From Salminus brasiliensis (Eukaryota; Chordata; Actinopteri; Characiformes; Bryconidae), in contig NC_132883.1 of assembly GCF_030463535.1 (NCBI RefSeq), positions 32,901,873 through 32,965,872 on the forward strand: 64,000 nt of DNA, read 5' to 3'. This document shows, piece by piece, positions 1-11,637 of this stretch. The notes beneath the pieces were generated by a model. That model ran no database searches, had not been told where the DNA came from, and worked only from the letters and a program-made list of their open reading frames with translations. The position numbers and the translations under genes are program-made. Positions within the stretch are counted from its first letter, which is position 1. The number at the start of each line of letters is the position of its first letter.

Positions 1-613
1 ACATATCAAACAAAAGCCAACATTTAGTGCTTTTAGAGAAAGCTGTTCTCATAACTCACCCAGCGCTCGACTCGCCCATCGACACACTGACATGAAGATG
101 CCTGGTCAAGGCCACTCTGCCTGTCCACGTATCTGACACTCAGGACAGACCTGCAGGTTAGGATGTGTCAATCACTACCCAAAGCCACCCATTGACTTTC
201 CTTCAGTTCCACCAACAGGCCTGAGCTATTTTATTAAGAGCATGACCTATAAGGGCCTCCAATAATGGACAGCTTGATTTGTGTAGGGCTGGCAGGTCTC
301 AATATGCCGCTGACTTTTATCTACTCAGCTATGTATATTATTTATGCTTGTCATGCCTACAAGCTGCGTAGCGACCTCCTCCTACTGTGGATGACCACTT
401 TCACTGCATTTAGTTTGTGCACAAAACAAATGTACAGAATAGTAACATTTATTTTTAGTAAAACTTTACAGCTGCCATTAATGGGTTCACTAAGAAATAG
501 CTTCAGAGGCTTTTTTTCACATTTTTGTTTTACACATAGTAGGTCTATCCAAACAATGCTTGTTAGTTTTTGGTACAGCCTGCCAGCCAACCATAAGACC
601 TCGTTTTCACATA
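1..613. other. Intergenic, no feature recognised
   Basis: AT-rich sequence. Open frames at 265-621 and on the opposite strand lack homology, splice context or codon structure. Confidence 0.5.
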
Positions 614-1010
614 CACTATAAAGACCAAAATATTGGGACACCTGCTCATTCATTGTGTCTGAAATGAAGGTATTAAATGTATTAAAAATGAGTTTTTGTT
701 GGTAGAACTGTCTCTACTGTCCCGGGAAGGCTTTCCACTAGATTGTAGAGCATTGCTGTGAAGATTTGATTGCATTCAGTTGCAAGAGCAATAGTGAGGT
801 TTAGGATGTTGGATGTTCACCACCCCACGCCACCTCACCTCCAACTCTCCAACGCATCCCAGAAGTATTGGATGGAGCATCATCATTCCAGAGAACACAG
901 TTCCACTGCTCCATAAACTGATATCTACTATTCTATTGGTAATATGTCTAGTCAATACATTGACTAGACAAGCATGTGTGTATTTTATGTCTATGTATTA
1001 GCTTTGGAAA
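614..1010 (+). mobile_element. MITE-like DNA transposon copy A
   Basis: Starts CACTATAAAGACCAAAATAT, then TGGGACACCTGCTCATTCATTG and GTATTGGATGGAGCATCATC, CCAGAGAACACAGTTCCACTGC. The same blocks occur inverted at 21729-22136. There is no coding capacity. The 3' half is degenerate and its end is approximate. I associate this family with abundant non-autonomous elements of teleosts, class uncertain. Confidence 0.65.
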
Positions 1011-2483
1011 CAACAGCAAAGATCACAAAATAAAGTCCAACTTTATGGTCAATGTTTGGAGTTATACACTTGAGGACCACATGAACTTAATTTTGACTGC
1101 ACAGAATACAAGAAGATGCTTCTTTAAGTGTGTATATGGAGTCATCAAAGCATATTTTACAGAGGATATATTGGAATATTCATTGACATGTCAATTTACA
1201 CAAGGTTAATATAGTCTGGATAGTTTTATGTTTTGTTTTATAGTAGGCCACCAGAATCTTTACTATCACAAGAGCATATCCTCTATAAAAACAACAAAGA
1301 CAATGAATATGGGAGATTTTGACAGGACAAAAATCACAAAGGCATTCTCGTAACAATGACAATACCCTACCCCCTTTAACACTAATTCTGTCCAAATGGT
1401 GCTGAAGTCTAGCAGCTGGGTTGTTGTTTGATGATGTTAAACATCATTTTCTTGTATTTTACAGAACAGTTTGTTTAGCAAAGCAGTGCAGATGAGTTTT
1501 TTTTCATTATTCTTGTGTGTTTACACCAATATATCTACCCATTTCATTGAGACCTTTGATGACTTCCTCTGTTCTTATATACTAAAAGTATATACTTGGT
1601 AATAATCTGAAAGCACTGATACACAGTTAACTGTGAATTGTGACCAACTTTTTCCCTCACTTGGATATAATGCGTTTGTTCATGACCTTGTCGTTTTATT
1701 TATATCTGATAATATGCTTCCTCCAGCCCCGCAGGACACAGCCTGCACACAAACACGACAAAAATACATATTTAGATTTATTTGTCAGCAACAGTCCAAT
1801 AAAACATATCCTTTGGATGCTGCTTTCTGGGCTGGGGTCCCAAGAGGGAGAGTGTGGGTGAAAAATGGAGTGCTTTCAAGTTTCAGGGAGAAGGAATGTG
1901 AACAATGCTCAATGCCTAGAGAAGAATAGTGCACTGGCTAAGTGTTTCAGAGTTTTAGAGAAAGAAGTAGAAAAAGAAAGAGAGATAGAGGAAGGGAGAG
2001 AGTGAAAAGAGAGAGAGAGAGAGAGCGCGAGGGGAGAAGAAAAGCGTTCCACACACCAAAAGCCTCAAAGGGCTTCTTTCTTTTTGAAGTTACACAAGGT
2101 GCAACCATTGTGTACAATAGTTGGGCAATATGATATTGTTATCATGATATCATGCTTTTCTGAGTATACCATGGGATGGGTATTTTCAGTACTTTTAGAG
2201 CACTGAAGAACTGCACGTATCATATAAAAATATTAGAGCAATTATAAAAAGCCAGTGAACATAAGCAACCAGTGTATAGTCACTGCATAAACTGCACTGT
2301 AAGATGTAGCTGTCTCTTAAATTTATTTTTAACAACCTTAAAAGTACATTTCCAGGTATCCATTTAGGTGGTCATTTAGGTTGTGTTTACATAACGACAG
2401 TGAGGATAGCAATTTAAATTTTCTGTTGCTTTAAAGAGTCTGTAACTTGCCTGAGAATTGGAGTGGTTGCTAATTTACAGTGA
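1011..2483. other. Intergenic, no gene seen
   Basis: AT-rich; holds the purine tract near 1960 and nothing else recognisable. Confidence 0.5.
1960..2040 (+). repeat. Purine (GA-rich) tract
   Basis: About 80 bases almost wholly A and G, ending in a pure (GA)n run near 2009-2025. Low-complexity sequence; the open frame across it (RERVKRERER) is an artefact. Confidence 0.85.
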
Positions 2484-2735
2484 TGGCTCAATCGTGGCTC
2501 AGCGGTTAGAGTCCCGCTATTGACGACAGGGTTGTGGGTTTGATACCCAAGCTCGGCAAGTTGCCACTGTTACCTTCTCTGCTCCCTGGGTGCCGCAGCA
2601 ATGGCTGCCCACCGCTCCAGGCATGTTTGCTCACTGCTCACTGTCCACTGTGTGTTTAACTGGTGTGTTCACTGTATGGATGGAATAAATGTGGAAGCCA
2701 AATTCTCTCTGTGCCTGTCACAAATGGTCATTCTG
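2484..2735 (+). mobile_element. tRNA-derived SINE (+ orientation)
   Basis: The polymerase III A box is TGGCTCAGCGG (2495-2505) and the B box GGTTTGATACC (2537-2547); the GCTCGGCAAGTTGCCACTGTT body follows, then GCTCCCTGGGTGCCGCAGCAATGGCTGCCC and runs of TGTTCACTG. Same family as 30233-30420, in opposite orientation. Confidence 0.78.
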
Positions 2736-3681
2736 GTTGTTTACTGTTAAAGTTAAACAGTTTGTATAGTTTTTTTTGTGTACTTTAATTTTTTGTAACA
2801 CACTGTTTCAGTGTCTCACTTTCTGGAGGTTTTCTCCATTTCTTTCTTTAGCAAGTCTTCATGGCTTGCTTTGCTTGGTTTTTGTCCTTACTCTTTGTCA
2901 GTGGTCACCGATATGCCCCGATGGCCGGTACTGTTGATACAGTTGGTGTTGATGTAATTGCCAAATCGGCGTCTCTTGGCGATTTACACCATGCATGCAT
3001 ATACACTGCATTATGGTTGTGTGTACCATCAGGCAGTTTAATTCCCTGGGCAAGCAAGCACTCCACAATGCTATAAGAGACCTTTTTTGTTTGTTTGTTT
3101 GTCGGCCCATGAATGTGTTAAAAAATGGAAAGGAAAGGGAAGTTCAAGCTTTCTTTTTATCTTAGAATGTCTATATATATATTTTTTTACTTTATTCATT
3201 TGTTTTTGTCTATACAGGCAGAGAAAGCTCAAAGCTAAACTGCTCAGGCAGATGATCAAGCCTTCATGGTCTGTGTTTGTATTGATAGACCATGCTCATA
3301 GTAGGAAGAACACAAAATACACTGAAACATTTTGTTACAAATGTGTCACTGTTATGAGCTCGCTCACATGTAGATTTTGTAATACAGATCAGGCTACGTT
3401 GTAAAACATATTGTAGTGTACGGATGTGTGACAGAAAGGCACATGTGCGGTACATATCGAGCAGGGTACGCAGATCACTAACACTCCAGTATTCACCTTG
3501 GAACTGTTGGAACACCATTCATTTTATATGAGATTACATCAGGAGTAGCAATAAGGCATGTGACTGGTGAATAATTGCTAAATGCTGCTTTCTCACTCTC
3601 CGAGTAACACATAGTGGCCCACAGGGAATTGTCCCAGTCCATTCCTGTGTGGTACTGCTGGTGCATTTGGTCCATTCTGAC
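2736..3681. other. Intergenic, no gene seen
   Basis: T-rich with a short (GTTT) stretch near 3088. Overlapping open frames on both strands look random. Confidence 0.5.
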
Positions 3682-3985
3682 GGCACAGTGTCGCACAGCT
3701 TTAGAGGCCTGAGGTTGTGAGTTTTATTCATGCTATGGTCTGGAATTACTTTTTTGTATTCTTCCCGTGTCCACACGGGTTTCCTCTGGGTCCTCCTCCA
3801 AAACACACATGGTAGGTGAATGGGCTATGGTACACTGTCCATATGTGTGAGTGTGAGGTACTCTGTGATTTACTATCGCCCTGTTCAGGGGTATTCCTGC
3901 CTTGTGTCCAATAACTCCAGGTAGGCTTCGGACCCACTCGCCCTGACCAGGAAGGAGAAGATAAGAAGATGGATGAAGGGATTTT
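3682..3985 (+). mobile_element. V-SINE-type element (degenerate, full length)
   Basis: The tRNA-like head GGCACAGTGTCGCACAGC and GGTTGTGAGTTTTATTC (3682-3730) is followed by the conserved central domain, CTTCCCGTGTCCACACGG, TTTCCTCTGGG, and AGGTGAATGGG (about 3757-3825). It then has a tail resembling the usual GCCCTGTCCAGGG unit (CGCCCTGTTCAGGG near 3885) and ends in GATGGATGAAGG. The central domain is the hallmark of the vertebrate V-SINE superfamily. Several substitutions show it is old. Confidence 0.72.
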
Positions 3986-6299
3986 GTCCATTCCAAAGCT
4001 GGAATATACTGCCTTCAAGTATCTTGTTTTTATATTTTTGTAATATTGTCAACCCATCTCATACTCTTTTTAGTTTATTGTACATTTTTAGTACATTTAT
4101 TTATTCATTTTTATTTCCCTTTTTTCTGTTACAGCAAGTGTTTACTGTCATCTAACCTACCATTTTGACCTGTGTTTAAAGTGGCTATGTGGACAGTGTC
4201 TTGCATGAAATAATTACCACAGTGCCTAAAAGAATCATTTTCATAGCCAATCCATAAAATGTGAATCTGCCATAAAACTGCATAATGAAACAAGTTCAGT
4301 GTGCATGTGATTTCATAGCTTTTATGATGTGATTATGAAAGAGAGGAGGCTGAAACGAAGAGGGATTTGCACCCTTGCATGAAATGAAAGCCGGATTGTG
4401 TGCGGAATATCTCCGTGTGCCACTCGTGCATACCGATTGGTGTTTGCGGCAGGGTGGCGCCGCAGCTAACTTAACCACATGCCTGATACACTCCCTGCAA
4501 ACTGGGGTCATGTAGGGTGCTCTGGCGCTGAAGCCACAGTGTGGTGGAACACTGGTATGGTGGTATGATGTGAAACACAGCCGCATAGAAAGCAGTCCCA
4601 CACACTGCGTCTCTGTGGCCTTTAATAGGAGCCAGTGTAGTGGGGAAAGCTAGCGTTCACAAATAACAGCACAGATGGCAAGAGTCAAGGACATGTTGTG
4701 ATTCAATTTAGTTGACTCTCTGTTAAAATTCAGTGTTACGTTCAGGGAGGGTTATGTGAGGACACATAGTTCTGTTGTTAATGTTTGTTGCTTTTACTGT
4801 GAGGCTTTGCCAGGATGTAACAGCAAGAAGCCAGCCCCACTGACTAAAGGAACATGCTAAGCACTCTTTACATAAACAATACCATGTTCATTCCCAGCCT
4901 TCAGGCATGTATGGTTACACACAAATGACTGAATAACTTCATTATTTTGTGTTTAAGTTACATTAGTGCTGTAAAAAAGGAAATGCTTAAGTTGCATTGC
5001 TGGCTTTTGTCACGTTTCCTTTGGAAGTTAGCATTAGCATTTATAATACCATGTATCTTTTCCAATATGATTCCTTTAATAAAACCTTGAAGATGATACT
5101 ACTGAGCTTTGAAATGACCTGTTTTTGACTGTACAGATGACTGTGTAAAACTGTTGCTAATTAGAAATGAAGGAATTGTAATTGTAGTGTAATACTTGTC
5201 AAGCTACATGTTAATCAGACTGGATTCATTGTTTTTTGTTTGTTACAATATCTCTGCAATAACTCTGCATAAACAATAGTGCACAAAAGGCTTAGGGATT
5301 GTTACAGTGTAACATTGTGCTTACTAACTGTAATTAATACAAAAACTGAATCTTTGTGTATTTTTTTATTCTTTTGCCATAATGTGAAATTGGTTATTGG
5401 TTACTGTGATGGTTTCACTAAGAGTGCAAGCTAAGCACGGAAGGTAATGCTTTTATTTAATCTTGTCCTCAACAGAGACTTAGGATAGGATTTCACTGCA
5501 AGTTCAAGACCTCACTGCATTGCTTCTCATATGAACCCATTCAGGCAGATTTAAATGCTCCCCAGTATGCAGATTAAAAATGGCCACTAGTCAAGACAAG
5601 GGAGTTGTCTACCTTTTCCATTAAGATAATCTGACTTGCTACTTTTACCTTCTGTGTAAAAATCATATATGTGCCATTGTCTTCTTCTTTATTTAAAGTA
5701 TAACAGCCCAGTCATATCAAAACTTCACAACCCCTCTTTGTTATCAATGAATGTATTAAAAATATATGTATTTGATCTTTACAGTTTATGGACATAAACA
5801 CACCATAAGAATTGCTACGAAATTACATGGAATAAAAACATTTTATATTAACATGCATATGGGATCATCAGTTAGTGGCCTGCAGGTCACTGGACTTAAC
5901 CCACCTAACATTGTTTTAGTTACAGTAAAATGACTACAAAAAGATTAACATTCTATAACTAAGACCTATATAACCACATTTTCTAGCACTGATAAACAAA
6001 GAGAATGTGCTAAAGAGGCTATGGGAATCTGCATCGTTATTGTCCAATTATAGTAGAAACCTTTTGATCCAATCTTTGGTAAAAAAAAAAAAAAAGCAGA
6101 TAGATTGTTGGCATCAGTTTTTTTTAAAGACATGACAGACATTTTTTTCATTTTGCAGGCTACCTTGTTTTCGATATTAATTTGTAGATTAATATCCAAA
6201 GAGTATTATTTCAAGAATTTTGCCCCAGGTCAAAATGTGTAAGGTTTTATTATGCTGACTCTGAGTGGAATTTCAAAATGTGTGTCCCCTCATCCAACC
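3986..6299. other. Intergenic, no feature recognised
   Basis: AT-rich sequence; one somewhat GC-richer stretch at about 4370-4620 (GGCAGGGTGGCGCCGCAGC) could be regulatory, but nothing supports a gene. Confidence 0.45.
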
Positions 6300-6640
6300 T
6301 GAACATATCACTTTATTCTCAAGAAACACTGCACTAGCCTGGCAGAGGAGCCAGGTCACAATATTGGTCACTCTCACTATCTATAATTAGCACTGATCAA
6401 GAGGGATTATAAGGGAGAGGCTAACGACAGAGCGCTATTCGATGGCCCTGATAGATGGTCAATTCTAATGATCAGGTCACAACGTTTATTGGATTTAAAG
6501 CAGCCGTGATGGGCCCTTCTTAGCCTTGCCTGGATAATTATCACGTTCATGCATGATTTAAGGCGACAGTGAGCAACTTCAAGGGCCTTCCCTTTACTTT
6601 AATAATTTTGTTATCTATGCATTTATGCAAGGCTTAACAA
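6300..6640. promoter_or_regulatory. Candidate conserved non-coding element, intergenic
   Basis: Balanced base composition and dense motif content in otherwise bland AT-rich DNA: TATAATTAGCACTGATCA near 6381, GGATAATTATCACG near 6532 (paired homeodomain sites) and GGTCAATTCTAATGATCAGG. No open frame. The class is inferred from texture only. Confidence 0.33.
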
Positions 6641-7159
6641 AGGAATGTCCATGGCAGAATCGAATGAAGTAGATGAAGATTAGTGTAATGGTGTGACAAA
6701 GCCTAGTCACTGAAAAGGCCAGGGGTGCCTCACCATTGCAGCTCCGGATATTAGGTCCTGGTGGTTAAGTAAAAGGCAAGTACTTTTATCATATTCCAAT
6801 TTTCAGAGAATGATCTCCTGATGCACTGTGAGATCTAAAGATTCTAAAAAAGTGCCTCAACTATGTTCACAACAAAAGTGAACTGCTGAGTGGTGGTGCA
6901 TGAAGAATTGTTTAATTATTTATAACAAACTCCTACAAGTATTAAGGATGCTATCAGGTAGCCTGAGCTGAAATTGTGACAGAGAAAGCTACAGTAAATA
7001 AGGGAGTTGAAACTTAATAGATTTTCATCTTGTGTTCATTTTAAAGCATTAGAAAAACTACATATTGTCAATCATGACATTTTTCAAGTATAATGATTTC
7101 ATATTTTTTCAATTAAGATTCATTTTAAGATAAAGGTTAAGAACAGCAATATTAAACCT

Positions 7160-7330
7160 ATGCATTTAACAAATTGGTGGCAGAGAGCACACACAATCAC
7201 ACTAGCAATTAGGGCAGTGAAAACACACACCTGGGCAGGCACCTCAGCACCTGGGGAGCCACTGTGGTTTAGATGCTTTACTCAAGGGCACTTCAACCAT
7301 GGAGGCTAGTCATTGGGATTTACCCAGCAA
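7160..7330 (-). repeat. Degenerate SINE-related repeat
   Basis: On the - strand: TGAAGTGCCCTTGAGTAAAG, then GGCTCCCCAGGTGCTGAGG and GCCCAGGTGTGTG. This is the TTGAGCAAGG..CCCC..GCTCCC.GG.GC module common in teleost SINEs and related to the 3' body of the element at 2484. Confidence 0.5.
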
Positions 7331-7356
7331 ACTTCTGGTCCCTTAGCTAACTTCTA

Positions 7357-7398
7357 GCTACTACATTGCACGGTACCTGCTACTACATTGCACGGTAC

Positions 7399-7400
<2 letters not shown>
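7357..7400 (+). repeat. 22-bp tandem duplication
   Basis: GCTACTACATTGCACGGTACC occurs twice in direct succession with a 22-base period, running straight into the poly-C tract. Confidence 0.85.
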
Positions 7401-7429
<29 letters not shown>

Positions 7430-7433
7430 ACAC
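7398..7433 (+). repeat. Poly-C run followed by (CA)n
   Basis: 18 C (7398-7415), then about nine CA units. Length of such runs is prone to sequencing error. Confidence 0.9.
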
Positions 7434-10407
7434 TGTGAATTAGATCCATTGCCATGAGGCAACATTAGTTGCAAGAAAAAGTTAACCCTTTGGATTTACC
7501 TAAATTGTATTGATAATATACCCAACTAATAACACACAGAATAAATGTTTGTTAAGTTCAGGTACTACACTCATTAAATAAAGTCACACAAAGCCTGATT
7601 GCTGAGAACTATGTTCTTCTCAAGAAAGAATGGTTAGTGTCAACCATACCTTGATGCAAACAACAAATAAGAGGACATTGTTGCATATAAATCAGCAAGT
7701 TTGACAAATCTATGACAAAATATTTATGTTTTGGAATGGCCAAGTGCGCAATGGCCTAAAGAGTGAGTGCAAGACACCCCTAAACTATTATGAAACTGAA
7801 ACACATCTGCGGGGAGGAATGCAGTTCATTTATTGAGAAAAAAATCCTCCTTAATGTTGTTTGTCAGAATGGGGGGGGGGGGGGGGGGGTACCTTTAAAA
7901 AAACAATATTTCAAAAATATTTAAATATATATATAAATTACAAATGTATTAAGAAAAATAAAATAAAGATTTCCAACAAGAGAAATGTATTGTTATTGTT
8001 TCTCTATTAACCAGTTGGACGCAAAGACAAAGACATTGGATAACAGCCTGTTCTGCTAAATAAATACTTTGTGAGTCTTTCTGGTGCGAATGGAAACTGC
8101 TGTGGTTTAAACTAAACACTGAACTAAAAAAAATTGATTATGTGGGCTCATAATACTATTTACTTGTCTTGCTAAATGAGCAGTAGTTACAGCATTTTGA
8201 TTAACTGTTTTTAAGAAGCTGATTAGCGCACATTCAACCAGGTGTGTCCAAAATATATATGTATATAGAATCCACCAATGCCACCTATGGCAGATATCTA
8301 TGCCTATATATCAGAGACTTAGAAGCCAATATATAGCTTTGTGTGTGCATGCTTAAATGTGAAAGAAGGTTAAGTTTAATTAAAAAAAGTTGCAAACTTA
8401 CTAACAAACAAACAAACTACAAGTTTATTTTGAGAACTTAAGACACCTGAGCACAGCCTAGCTCCCATGCCTCTTAGGTTGACGCATGAAAAAAAAAAGA
8501 AAAAAATAACATGCATGCAATGCTTGTTTACTTCACTGCATGCTCTAAAAGGTCAAAGTCCCTGCATTATGCCATACACCCCCAGCAGAATCTACGAGAA
8601 GCCAAGAAACCAAAACAATACCATTCATATTTAAAAAAAAAAAAAAAAGAAAAACACTGATGCTGAACAGAGGGAGTCCTCCTCCTCCGTGCCAATTACA
8701 CCCCTCTCCAAGCTCTCTCCTTTCATAGCTCTCCATGGCAGCTCCTCTGCCATTGCTCAGGTCCTGCCCTCTTAAATCAGCAGCCTCGCTCATTCATACT
8801 GAGCGACCTGACAGACCAAGAAAGAGCAGTGTCATACCATGCTAATCGCCTTATGAACCCTCTTCATTTTTTTTTCTTGAAATTATTTATTTGTTTTATA
8901 TATTTACAAACTTTTTTGCTAATTTGCTTTGTCGATAAGATGGTACTCTTGGTTTTGTTTGCTTGTGTTTTTTATTTACTTTTTTCTGCAGCTTTCTCTC
9001 TCTCTCTGGGCTTGTTATATTCAGAAGTGTGCAGTCAGAGAATACTGTACTGATGCATTATTAATCATGCTTTCCTGTGCTTGCTGGTAAAACTTTAAAA
9101 AGCTTCCATCCTGATTTTACAATCAGATTGTAGAGAGTACAACTCCAAGGCCGAGATCTGCTGTCCATCCACCTATTTACTTATCCATCTTTTATCTGCA
9201 AAGTCACTTTTAGTTAGAAAGTCAGGTTTTCTGAAAACCATCCTGTTCCTTTGTATGCAGAAACTTTGTACGCAGAAGCTATATCTTATTTAACATGCCT
9301 GTCCATATACACTGTAAGTAGTCAAAGTAAACACTGCAATGTACTTTTGAGTTTTAAGTTTTGAGTTTTAAATGTCACAACATTATGCAGTCTTTTAATC
9401 TTAAAACATCGAGCTATGAATTAATGTGATGCTCCACTGACATGTAATAAGGGAAATAGCATTCCTATCATTGTTATATTTGTGTAAAATACTGTACTAT
9501 ATAACTTTACATCAAGTCTGATTACAATGATAGTTCTATATCTCTCAGCTTGTTTATAACTGCACATAAGGCCCATTCTAAAATTGTGGCTACATTTCAA
9601 GTTTAGAAAGATTTAACTCATCAGTCAACTCTATTGTTATTTGAACTTTTTAAAAATTTGAAACCATAAGTTGCAAGTAACAGAGTTTATATTTTCCACC
9701 ATGTTAACCTCAAACTAGATTCCACATGGCATATCTAAAAAGAGAATTATATGGATTTCCAACATATTATTGTTTATTAAAACTTGAGTGTGAGATTAAT
9801 TCAATGTCATAATAAAATGTTTGACAAATAATTAATACATTGTTGAATTATTGCTTTTTTGCACCAACTGCCCCTTGCACATGTACATGTTCCAGGATAG
9901 TAACAGTCTAAAAAATTACTTGCAATAAAATATTGTGACATAATATAAATTGACGTTCCCACCTCAGAGATATGAGGTTTTGTCACAGCAGCAACATTGT
10001 GGGTGAAGGTACCATGCACATGCCTGCAGGATCCAGAGAAGTGATCCAGTTAACTTCTAAGACTGACATTTTTGGACTGTGCTCTTGTAGAAGTGTTTAT
10101 CTGTGTCGTACAAGGTATTCAGCTCTGACATTGAGTGAGTGAGTGCATGATGCTGACACTTGCTCTGTTGCCTTTGATTTTGACAGTGTACTGGAGCAGC
10201 ATCTGAAATCCTGATGGAGATCTCAGCTCAAAAAAGGATTGCAGAGTGACAGAGTGTTTGACGGAAAAAGACACACATCATGGATCAAGACTTTTTGTAC
10301 AAGAACATGTTTCACTAGTTTTCAGTCTGATATCGTATTGAAATAGGGAGGATCTATGCTGGAGTACATTTTAGACAAAATGCTGCTGGATCCACACAAT
10401 CAGAAGC

Positions 10408-10408
<1 letters not shown>
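7434..10408. other. Intergenic, no gene seen
   Basis: AT-rich with several A runs (8491-8506, 8631-8648) and the poly-G at 7871. No coding or repeat-family signature. Confidence 0.45.
7871..7889 (+). repeat. Poly-G run
   Basis: 19 consecutive G in AT-rich surroundings; it has quadruplex-forming potential. Length may be inexact. Confidence 0.9.
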
Positions 10409-10454
<46 letters not shown>

Positions 10455-10592
10455 CTTTCTCTCCCCTCTCTTCTTTTTGTCTCTCTCACTCCCTCTTCGT
10501 TATTCTCTTCTCTCTCTCGTTCTTTCCAGTCTTCCTTATTCTCTTTTTCTGTTTCCGTATGTTTCTCTCCCTTTTACTTTCCTTCTCTGTCC

Positions 10593-10676
<84 letters not shown>
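10409..10676 (+). repeat. Polypyrimidine region with (CT)n, (GTCT)n, (CT)n
   Basis: (CT)n at about 10412-10452, a degenerate CT/TTC-rich middle, (GTCT)n at about 10588-10622 and (CT)n again to about 10656. The pyrimidine strand runs nearly 270 bases; long open frames on both strands (Leu/Ser or Arg/Glu/Thr repeats) are composition artefacts. Confidence 0.9.
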
Positions 10677-10739
10677 GTGGGTAAGATGATAATCCATGCC
10701 TGGCTCTCTGATGGACTGGAGTATGATTCGGTTAGACAG

Positions 10740-10965
10740 TGACTGACTGCACATCCAATCTGCTTCAGCACGAGAGCAGTGGCTTATTATCTCCCCCGTG
10801 TGAGACGTCTGCAGTGTGTAGGAGCAGCCGCGTCAGCTGGCTCCGCTGCAAGGCTTGCTGGGAAAGTAATCAATAAACGATTGTCTCTAGTCCTTTAGGC
10901 CATCACATTATGATGGAGCTGAAAATTAAGCTGGCAGATATTAATAATAATGGAAAATAAGACAA
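10740..10965. promoter_or_regulatory. Candidate conserved non-coding element, intergenic
   Basis: Follows the pyrimidine region. Contains CAGCCGCGTCAGCTGGC (E box CAGCTG), AGTAATCAATAAACGATTG (PBX/HOX-like AATCAAT and AATAAA) and AAAATTAAGC. No coding signal. Confidence 0.3.
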
Positions 10966-11097
10966 TGCTGTGGAAAGGATGGTGATGGAGCTTGGGGAGA
11001 AGGACAGTGTTAGACATGTGTGCCCGTCTTGCTACCATCCAGTAGGCTATATCCAAAAAAATCTACACTATTCTAAAAACTATACTACTTTATCTTT

Positions 11098-11365
11098 AGA
11101 GGTGGGAAGTAACAATGAATAAGTATTTACTTCAGTACAGTTTTAAGTATATATACTTTATGTGAGTATGTCTGTTACTAAATACATTTTTTTATTTCTA
11201 ATTACTAAATGTCAGAAGAAACAAAAAAACTTTTTACTCTTTATTTTCATCTAACAGTTACATATTTGCACAACCATCTCTAACATGCCGCTCACACTTT
11301 TGGCACAATGCGTTTAAGTGCTGTGTCATCTTTCTGGTTCTATTTCCACAAAATTGTGCAACATA
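11098..11365. repeat. Older dispersed repeat interrupted by the DD38E element
   Basis: TTAGAGGTGGGAAGTAAC followed by TATTTACTTCAGTACAG resembles a common teleost repeat that begins with a GTGGG(T/A)AGTAAC module and degenerate acttAAGTA units. The flank continues beyond the transposon at 12990 onward, so the younger element appears nested in it. The outer limits are not clear. Confidence 0.35.
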
Positions 11366-11637
11366 CAGTACAGGCCAAAAGTTTGGACACACCTTCTCAT
11401 TCAATGTGTTTTCTGTATTTTCATGACTATTTACATTGTAGATTCTCACTGAAGGCATCAAAACTATGAATAAACACATATGGAGTTATGTACTTACCAA
11501 AAAAAGGTGAAATAACTGAAAACATGTTTTATATTCTAGTGTCTTCAAAATAACCACCCTTTGCTCTGATTACTGCTTTGCACACTCTTGGCATTCTCTC
11601 AATGAGCTTCAAGAGGTAGTCACCTGAGATGGTTTTC
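11366..11637 (+). repeat. Left 272-bp terminal inverted repeat of the DD38E element
   Basis: From CAGTACAGGCC to GGTTTTC. It covers the 3' untranslated end and the last 36 codons (stop included) of the transposase, and pairs with 12716-12987. Confidence 0.93.

Noticed and set aside
2484..2560. Possible tRNA gene (A and B boxes present)
   Set aside because: No cloverleaf could be closed and the unit continues into a SINE body seen again at 30233.
10411..10680. CRISPR-like regular spacing
   Set aside because: Simple-sequence repeats in vertebrate DNA; no repeat-spacer structure.
10356..10771. Open frames of 65-128 codons on both strands (Leu/Ser or Arg/Glu/Thr repeats)
   Set aside because: They are translations of the CT and GTCT microsatellites.
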